Below are positions 56,171-64,000 of a DNA stretch of 64,000 nucleotides, piece by piece. This stretch comes from Hydractinia symbiolongicarpus (taxonomy: Eukaryota > Cnidaria > Hydrozoa > Anthoathecata > Hydractiniidae). The position numbers were made by a program, and so were the translations under genes. Within the stretch, counting starts at the first letter, position 1; the number at the start of each line of letters is the position of its first letter. The stretch covers positions 15,316,001 to 15,380,000 of the forward strand of contig NC_079876.1 of the NCBI RefSeq assembly GCF_029227915.1, given 5' to 3'. The notes under the pieces are model-generated. The model was not told the origin of the DNA and did not search any database. It was given only the letters and a program-made list of their open reading frames with translations.

Positions 56171-59100
56171 GGTGGTGGCTAGTTTGTATCGGTGAAAGTT
56201 GGTCGATATTTTTTGACGACTTTTCAAAATTCGTCTTGCCGCCAGTCCCGCGCCTCGACTTCACGGTCCCTTGTGTTTCCTCCGTACGGGAATATTTATC
56301 ATGGAAAAGGAGGAAATTAGGTGTGTTGTGTCATGGTTTGTTGTTGATAAGAAAAACTCTAAATCTAAAAAATATAGGTACAACTAAAAGAAATGTCCGT
56401 CCTAACATGCCAAGCATCTCCATTTTTTATGCTCATCGTCGCTAGCAAAAACTTTTGCTGGAATTTTCGCACAGCGACGATGAAACCATTCTTTGCATTC
56501 ACCGCACATGGCCATGAACAAATTTTTATCTTCTTCAACATCTCTATCAAAGAAAATATCTCTACATATGCAGTAAATCGAATGTGTCTTCGCAAAAGGT
56601 CTACAGAAACGTTTTCTCTTTGTTGATTTTGGGAAAAAGCTAAAGGTTGCTGATTCTAAACACTTTAGTAGGTGTGGTCTCATCTGTTTAGTGTCAAAAG
56701 ATATCGATTGTGGACTTCTACCGAAGGATTCTTCGACAGCGAACGCAATGGCAAATAGACCGCAATCAATATCATTTTCTTGTTGTTGTACTGACGCGTT
56801 AGTGATCTTTATGGCGTCATCGTGGCAATACATCATTCTAGCGATTTTTTTCAACGTGTTTCGTTCAAGCTCTTTGTTATACACACTGAGCGAATCGTAC
56901 AAGTAAATTTCGTCTTGCGACTTTCTTTTTCCTGTCACCCAATGATTTCGCTCTTTTATAAAAAAAATCTGTACAAATTGATTCGGAAATCTTGAATGAC
57001 AGGTGTAACTGAGTCCCGTATCTTCGAATCCATCTACACCACTCTGCTTCTTCAAAATACTCTGAGCAAAATTTATTGTTGCATGTGTCAGCCGTTCTCC
57101 ATTCATGACTTCCTTGCGCATCGTATCGTCTAACACACCATTGTATGGTCTTGGTGGTAAGTCTGGATGGAGGATTTCATCAATGATGGAAACTTCATTG
57201 TCGTCACCACCTTGATCGAGAGTGTCATCATGTGCGGTATCAGCAAGATCGTGAGTTCTGAATTAAAGGAAAGTTACTTTAGGTTGACCATGGAAGAAAT
57301 ACGTTTTCAACATACAAATTTCGAATAAATAAGTGAAATAAGGCTGTTACTAAAGTAAACTTTGAAATTTATCAGAAAAAAAATGACATTTGACATAACT
57401 ATATGAAATATTTACCTCTCTGTAGTTACAACTTCCACCTCTTCAGCGACAGTAAGTTCTGACGAAGTTGGTGGAAAAGATTCTTCTTTTCTCTTTCTCG
57501 GATCGTTTGCTTTTGACTGTTCAATTTCTGTCAGGGAAATGCGTGCCCTGTAATACTGTCTCATCATTTCCGCAGTGCTACCGACTCTACCAGTATATGG
57601 ATGTTTTAATGTTTTTTGTTTCGGTAATGGTTCATATTGGGATGTTGATTTAGATGTGGTATGTCGACGCTTTTTTGGTGAAGGTCGTTCAGTAAGGCCA
57701 TCACCATGAACCTCTTCTAAATATTCCGACGTTTTTGTTATCAGAAACTTCACATCATTGGTCAGCTCGTCAAGAAATGCATCACTAGCAGGAGTTTCTG
57801 AAATCGTGTAGCACTGTTCATTAAACACTTTGATGAGCGCCACTAAGTTACCACGTTTTCGATTAAATGTGGAACTCCTGAGAGAAAGCGATTTGTATTC
57901 AACGTCTACTTTCTTGTTCAAACAAGTAGCGCCACTTTCGTCATCTGCAAAATCGTCATCTGTAACATCACTGGTGTCTGGTTGAAATAAGTCTGTGTTC
58001 GTTATTGGCAAATTATCAGTTACGTCATTATCGTTTTCAGCTTGGTCATTTGCGCCAAAAAGGTCATAGTCCAATGTCACATAAGGATGAGATCGATACA
58101 TCGGCGTTATGCAGTTAAAGTGTAGAAGTCCAGTTTTCAAAACAGCGAAGAAGTGCTTGCAAAGAGTCCGATGTCTTTTGAAGTGGCGACATGTACAACT
58201 ACAGATCTTTTCATCGGATCCAAAGTTCACGTAGTAGTAAACATTTTCTCCTTTAACATTGAATGTATGACCGAGACCTACTCCAACTGAATCAACCATA
58301 GTTGTTGTTACTTTGTCACGCTTGTCAAGAATATCACGAACAAACCATCTTGGACGATCGTGTAAAAATGGTGGAATACTTGATTGATACTTTTTATACC
58401 CAGAGGTGTATTTGACATTCATCTCGACGTATTTATCGTAAAGTTTGGGTAGAAAGCTCTCCACAATTATCTTCAACAGCTCGCTCAATGTACAAGAACG
58501 ATCTCCTTCAAGTTCGTCATACTTGATGTCTTCATTCAACCTCTCAGTACCATTATTTGTATTACACAACATAAGGTCATCTGGGCGAAATGCGAGTGCC
58601 CACCTTTTGATTTCTGGTAACCAGGTCCCTTGAGAAAATCAACAATAACTCATAAACAACGCACTCCTATATATTACGAAAAAACAATTGGTATTAGAAA
58701 ACATACCTTCGAACCATTTCTTCAATTTTCCGCTATACAATTCCCATTTTTTCAAATCTTCGACAGCGTCGTTCATTTCTTGCATAGAAATTGAATTCGC
58801 AATACGTCTTATCCTCGCTTTCACATCCCCAGCTATGTTCGACACACCATTGTCAGATTTGTTCGTCCACCTAGAATGTCAATAGGTATAATAAAGTGTG
58901 TAGCACAAAAATCAAAGATCACTCAAGTGGAGGATAACTGATGTCCCATGGGTTCACGTACAGATATAGATACAGTGATCGTATGCACAAACGTTATAAA
59001 ATAAAATAAGAAAAAAAACCTTGTCCACGCCTGTTCTCGATGGAAGTCACATAAGAAAACTTCTATATCTGGAAAAACATCTTGCAAACTCAAGATTTCT

Positions 59101-61371
59101 GAAGTGTCGTAATCAACCATCGCGTATTTGGGTTTTACAGCTGGATTCCACTCTACGATGGAAATAAATAAATAAATAATAAAATAATAACTAAATAAAT
59201 AAGTTGCTCTGCATCGTTATAATTATTGGCCCACCTTTGATAATTGATAATGATTTAGTAACCATCATTTTCGACTTATCTTGTGGGATCAAAACAGCAG
59301 CAACCTATAGAGAAAGAGAATTGACGACCTATATATCACTTGATAGTAACTAAAACTAAAATTTTTGAGTAGATAACTAACCATGTAGTTTACGTTGGTT
59401 TTCACCACCAGAAAGTACAGTGGCAGGGCGTATTTAGTTGTCCTGTAGGTCGCATCCAACAATATCAGCTGTGAAGCGTATCTTCTGTAGAGGCGTTGCA
59501 TTACTTTTGATTGATAAACGAAGAGAAATTTACCATCGGTAGATGTGGTGTCATAAATTTTTTGCTCTTCCTCGCCCACTTCTTCATCGTCAATATCGAG
59601 ATCGTTATCGTTTTTATCATTGATTTCATCGTCTTTGAATTCAGTAGTAACTTCAACTTGTTTGTTTTGCAATCTTGAAAAAAGTTGCAAGATGAAATTA
59701 ATTAAATACGGAGATAAAAAAAAAAAAAAACATTTCGTAAAAGCATTCGTATAGTCTCACCGTGCACTGAAATAGATATCCGCCCAGTCTGACCATTCGT
59801 TTTTCAAAGACTCAACTTTCTCCTGGTCAATCTTTGAATATCGTGTTTCGATTTTGACTGAAGTAATCAAATTTTTGATTTTCTTTCTACTTGGCGTGAA
59901 TCTGCGCCTACTTTTTTCTGGATTTGATCTACCAGAAAAAATAGTGTTTTTCACAAACTCAGCTGCTGCCAACTTCAGCTCTCTTGTTTTTCGACAACCA
60001 CCTCTAATTAATTGTTTCATATAATTAGCAACTCGTTGGTCCAATGGTTCGATTAATCCAGCAGCCTCTCCCATATTATGGTTGCTATGCGTCTCTAGAT
60101 AAAAAAAAATAAATAAAATAAAATAATAATAATAAAAAATAATAATAAAACAAACAAATAAAAAATAACGTAAAAATCCAGTATGCGCTAGCGCTCGTTC
60201 CAAAATTTGCTGTCGTACATGTTGCAGATAGAACAAAGTCGAGTAAGAAGAACATATAGGTTGGTATATGAAGAAATATAAAAATCGTACCAGTTGGAAA
60301 TGTCGTTATATACTGCAATCGACTCTCTATTGTTAATTGATCATCTTTCATGTGATACTTCACCAATGCGCCTTTCAATTTTTTTGAAGCAACAGTTCTG
60401 TTCCATTTAGAATCTTTTTCGATTTTATACCCAGGAAACAGTAGGAGTTTCTTCACGCTGAATACAACAGGACAATCCAACTTCTTGGTGTGTTGTGCCA
60501 GTTTTCTCGTTCTAACACATTCGGGGTGGTCACCACGAAGTTTTTCTTCTCGATCTTGTTTGTATTTCTTTTTTACAGAGATACCTCTGTCTTTCCCTTG
60601 GTGGCATTGTTATTTCTTTGTACCGAGCCATATATATGGTATGCCATTAAAATGAATGGGAAGACTGTCTTCTTTATGTGTTAATTGCCAACAAATTTGA
60701 GGTGATGAAGAGGCTTCTAAAACCTCTTGTAAACATTCTGTAACAAAACGATCAAATCTACATTTTGTGTGATGTGTGATCAGTTGATCTTTTGTTATTG
60801 CATTGATTGCTGAATATGAGTTCAAATGAAATATATTGATAATATTAATGAAGACTTACGATCTTTGTTGAAATCTTTGGTTTCTGACAAAACTGTGTAA
60901 TGAGTTTTCGTCTTCACTTCGTATGAATCCAAAGCCTCGTGAAATTCACTATACGAGGGATAACGATGTAACGAACTACTAGATTCACCGGATTCACCTT
61001 GAGAAAAAATATCAAAAATGTAGTAATCCATTTCGTGGATAAATATTTCTACATGAAAAAAAAATTCAGTCAAAATAAATGAAAAACTCACCCATAATTT
61101 AGCAACAACACCACAAAGTACTCCGTTTTTACCACCAAAATACGTATAAAAAATACAGTTGTGAAAAAAAACTTTCAATTTTAATATTTTCTTCGTGTTT
61201 ATGAAAACACGTGCAACGCACACCTTCTTCTCATTATATAATAATTTTATGAAGTACTTTTCCCGCGGAATCTGATATTCACGGCGAGACGACATCGCTA
61301 ACGTCACACGACGTCGAAAAAAAAATATATTTCAGGCCGCCAACTTTCACCGATACAAACTAGCCACCACC
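56171..61371 (-). mobile_element. MULE (Mutator-like) transposon with intact ends and 9-bp target duplication
   Basis: Perfect 32-bp terminal inverted repeats: 56171-56202 (beginning GGTGGTGGCTAGTTTGTATC) and 61340-61371. Both are flanked by the 9-bp direct repeat ATTTTTTTA (56162-56170 and 61372-61380). Nine base pairs is the standard MULE target-site length. Length 5,201 bp, with one multi-exon gene on the minus strand filling the interior. The element sits inside an inverted copy of repeat R, whose sequence continues on both sides. Confidence 0.95.
56402..61031 (-). pseudogene. MULE transposase-SWIM-Ulp1-PHD protein (nine exons, one in-frame stop)
   Basis: Exons (minus): 61031-60860, 60809-60291, 60094-59761, 59673-59382, 59304-59235, 59152-59020, 58870-58707, 58628-57416 and 57257-56402. 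Every junction is GT-AG and all eight phases agree (1,1,2,0,1,2,1,2), giving about 1,250 codons. An upstream in-frame ATG at 61295 is an alternative start. Order of domains: N-terminal DNA-binding region (CPVVFSVKKLLLFPGYKIEK); MULE DDE core with LILLDATYRTTKYALPLYF, YAMVDYDTSEI and FLCDFHREQAWTRW; NTNNGTERLNEDIKYDEL; SWIM finger CSCTCRHFKRHRTLCKHF; acidic linker; Ulp1/C48 protease with RNHWVTGKRKSQDEIYLYDS (His, Asp) and QENDIDCGLFAIAFA (Gln, Cys); C-terminal PHD finger (YCICR, MCGECKEWFHRRC, WRCLAC). A TAA at 60610-60612 is the only break. Confidence 0.92.
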
Positions 61372-61380
61372 ATTTTTTTA

Positions 61381-62293
61381 ACTTTGTTGCCACAGTATAT
61401 TAATTGTTTTTGGCTATGAAAGTCATTAATAATAGTGAGTGAAAGTCGTTAATTTGTTAGCGCTACTGAAATACTACGTAATAGGGTGACGTGCAACTAA
61501 AAAGGACTGGAGCTAGTTTGAATTTTTAACGAACAAGAAGATCGAAGCGGCCATCAAGGCCGCAAGAAAAACAAATATTTAAAAAACGATATCTGGGGTT
61601 TCATTAACTTTTAACAAAAAGTGAATATGTCATTGGGAATAACTTATGAAAATCTTTCAGGTAAGTCCAACTTGTAAAAGTATCTCAAGATCCCTTTAAG
61701 TAAGATATTTTTTAAGACAGACCAAGTTTTAAAATATTAAAAAAACATGCACCAAAACATTTTTTAGTTTTTGCTCGGTTTATTTTAATCTTTCGCATAG
61801 TTTACATATCATTAAATTTCATTACTTTGCGCTAATACCTATCAGGATTTTATTTTCAATAGGTTTTAACAATGAAACTCGCAAAATATTTGCAGTATTG
61901 TTTTATCGCAAAGCTTTTGTTAAATTACTTGAACATATAGCTGTTGCAAAGATTATTAAAGTGATTACGATAAACAAAAAGATAAAAAGGCTTTTAACTT
62001 GTAGGAAAAGGGATGTATAGCGCATACGTGGAAGCCTACGTTTGGACTGTACTGTATTTTGTTCATAGTAATTTGTTGCGATGAGTTGCGAGTTTCAAGT
62101 TCTAAGAATAATCCTAATAAATTTCCCCGTTAAAAGGATTTCATGACAATTTTTAAAGGGTAGCTTCGAGAAATTGCTAAAGGCTTTCTAGGTATTTGAC
62201 CTAAAAATTTCACATGGAGATAAATATAAAAAGTCAGTAAGTAAAATAGCCAGAAACAGCTATCAATTTTTAGGTTTTGTAAAATGACCTGAA
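61381..62293. other. Inverted R fragment and non-coding DNA
   Basis: 61381-61690 is the inverted partner of 50357-50640. From 61691 to 62293 no gene or repeat was recognised; the direct R copy begins at 62294. Confidence 0.6.
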
Positions 62294-64000
62294 TTTAATT
62301 ATTTATCATCATAGTGTTGTGTGAGTGTTCAAACCGCTTCAGTTCTTGTTGTTTTTACATGAGACATTAGAAATTCGATTGACAATATTTTATGTTAAAA
62401 CTTGGACATCATGTGTATGTGTACAAATTAAAACAACATTTTACGACGTTTCGGGTGTCATACACCCATTTTCAAGTAAAATAAAAATTATACAACAGGT
62501 CTATATAAACAAGAACGTTGCCATAGATACAAGATATATAAACATAATCAATACAATATTTAAATATAAAGTATGTGTACAATACGAATGTGTGATCAAA
62601 CCGGACGGTTTTCTTGTTCTAATTAATTTTACTTTTAAAAAAATTCAACTTTATTATACTTTCATTTTATTTCTACTTTCAATTTAGTTTACTTTTAATT
62701 TACTATTTCACTTTGCATAAAAAACTTTATTTTGTTTTTGTTTTATTTTATAGTAATTTTATAATATTTTATAATGAAGATACAAAACCATTTGCAACAT
62801 TGGGTAAAAACTTTAAAGAAAATAATATATATAGAATAAAAGAATAGAATCTAAGTCTGCAGAATGAATTTCCAAAATGCACTTTAAATGATGCAATAAA
62901 AACGTTTAAGTTCCAAAATGATATGAAATCAATGTAAAACCATGGTTAAAAGAAAAGATAAGGTCTAAATACATACTTGAAAATCTACAACAAGTAACCA
63001 GTAACCATTGTAGCTATAAACAAGCATCACGTGCGATAAGACGGAAAGCAAGAGAAGCACTTTTTGCGCAAAAATAAATAACGGTGCCCCATCATTTTGT
63101 TCCTGAAGCTACATTTCAAACACCAGCCCCCTAAGATAAATAACTTGTACAGGAATATGAAATAGGTTTATCTTAAGCTAAACTTGACTATACTATAATA
63201 AATACAATATTATGAGCACTAGACCTTAAGACATTATTTTAAAAATCAATGTCCACCCAATTTTTTTAAATAAAGATTTTACTGCCTCGGCTAGTTTTTC
63301 ATGTAATCTGGTACATAAACTGGCTCCGCGTAAAAGATTCAACAATGTGTTAAATTTTTTTCCGGAGGCGAAAAAAGGCTTAGCCAAACACACTCTTGCT
63401 GCATAACTTTTAAAAAAAAGGTTTTGAGCATGCAAGTATTTTTATTTTGACAGCTAGTTATTTTGCTAATTCAAATGGAGGTGAATTTTTAAAAAAAAAT
63501 TTCACAACAAAAAATTGTTAATTACCTGCATGCGCAATGCAAAAAGTTACACACAACATATGCTAGTCATAACACCCTCTTCCTTTGCAGAGACAGCAAA
63601 GTGTTGCACGCCTAGCTTCTTCATTGACTAGACTGCCAAAACAAACTATATTTATAACACGTTTTTAAGTTGTGATAGAAGAGGTTGAAGAACATGGGAG
63701 TAAATGGAAAATTTTACCAGCTAAAATAACTTATATGCACAAAGACATGTTTTTTAAAGTTATACTGCCATAGTTATGCCAAAGTTTTGTTAAGAAAAAA
63801 AGATGGCAATATAATGTTCAAAAGGATAATATTTTTTTACAAAAAAGGATATTTTTTGAAAAGTCTTTTAAACAAAAACATGCGCATGAAACTTTTGTTG
63901 ACAAAAATAGAATAAAATTGTAAAGGGATCCCGAGGTACTTTTACAAGTTGGACTCATCTGAAAGATTTGTATGAGAAATAATAAATGATATATTTACTT
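62294..64000 (+). repeat. Repeat R, direct copy 2 (uninterrupted, runs off the window)
   Basis: Near-identical to copy 1 and carrying the empty Helitron target at about 62547|62548. It continues to the end of the window, so its full length is unknown. A 69-codon minus-strand frame (63435-63226) is conserved in both copies (49870-49661), but this follows simply from the recent duplication. Confidence 0.9.

Noticed and set aside
1-64000. CRISPR arrays, bacterial operons or ribosome binding sites
   Set aside because: The sequence is eukaryotic, with spliced genes and transposons; the tandem repeats lack uniform spacers.

Overview
The window is AT-rich eukaryotic nuclear DNA. It has GT-AG introns (many shorter than 100 bp), no operon-like packing, and is dominated by transposable elements nested in and beside each other. 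The mix of families (Helitron, Helentron with an endonuclease domain, GIY-YIG Penelope-like element, animal-type Tigger, MULE with SWIM and Ulp1 domains, PIF/Harbinger with an MADF partner) fits a metazoan. A motif resembling CCTGGGGACGAGGTTGG recurs and I associate it with cnidarian genomes, so a cnidarian is my best guess; I cannot name the species.

Layout. 0.8-5.4 kb: part of a host-type gene encoding a superfamily-1 helicase-like NTPase followed by a fibronectin type III exon, with intron phases that agree across all junctions. 6.0-6.9 kb: the 5' part of an old Helitron. 8.1-8.5 and 19.2-20.1 kb: two members of one TA-flanked MITE family. 9.6-12.1 kb: a PIF/Harbinger element with an internally deleted transposase and an intact-looking MADF/BESS partner; 12.7-13.4 kb holds a second, broken Harbinger transposase. 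14.4-16.8 kb: a duplicated AT-rich block leading into an ankyrin-repeat exon (16.83-17.33 kb). 20.1-23.5 kb: a 3.4 kb unit with inverted ends containing a five-copy tandem array. 24.1-24.7 and 26.6-26.95 kb: remnants of SAP/SWIM and MULE-like coding sequence.

27.9-36.1 kb: a decayed Helentron. It carries a virus-type 2A motif, a herpesvirus-tegument-like cysteine protease (C76-like), a HUH Rep, a Pif1 helicase and an AP-type endonuclease. It is broken by frameshifts and one stop, and by a Penelope-like element with a 12-bp target duplication whose inverted ends each encode a hammerhead ribozyme. 37.1-37.6 kb: a minisatellite. 38.48-42.38 kb: a complete TA-flanked Tigger element with a transposase on the minus strand and a HIRAN-like passenger gene on the plus strand. 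42.6-44.4 kb: a four-exon RPA-like OB-fold/zinc-ribbon gene.

47.0-50.4 and 62.3-64.0 kb: near-identical direct copies of one repeat. The first contains a 1,683-bp non-autonomous Helitron (TC...CTAG, 3' hairpin, A|T target) and the second preserves the empty site. 51.7-54.7 kb: a hAT-like element splitting a tandem array. 56.17-61.37 kb: a nearly intact MULE with a 9-bp target duplication. Its nine-exon gene joins in phase to encode a MULE transposase, SWIM finger, Ulp1 protease and PHD finger in one protein, with a single in-frame stop. The rest is AT-rich intergenic or intronic DNA.
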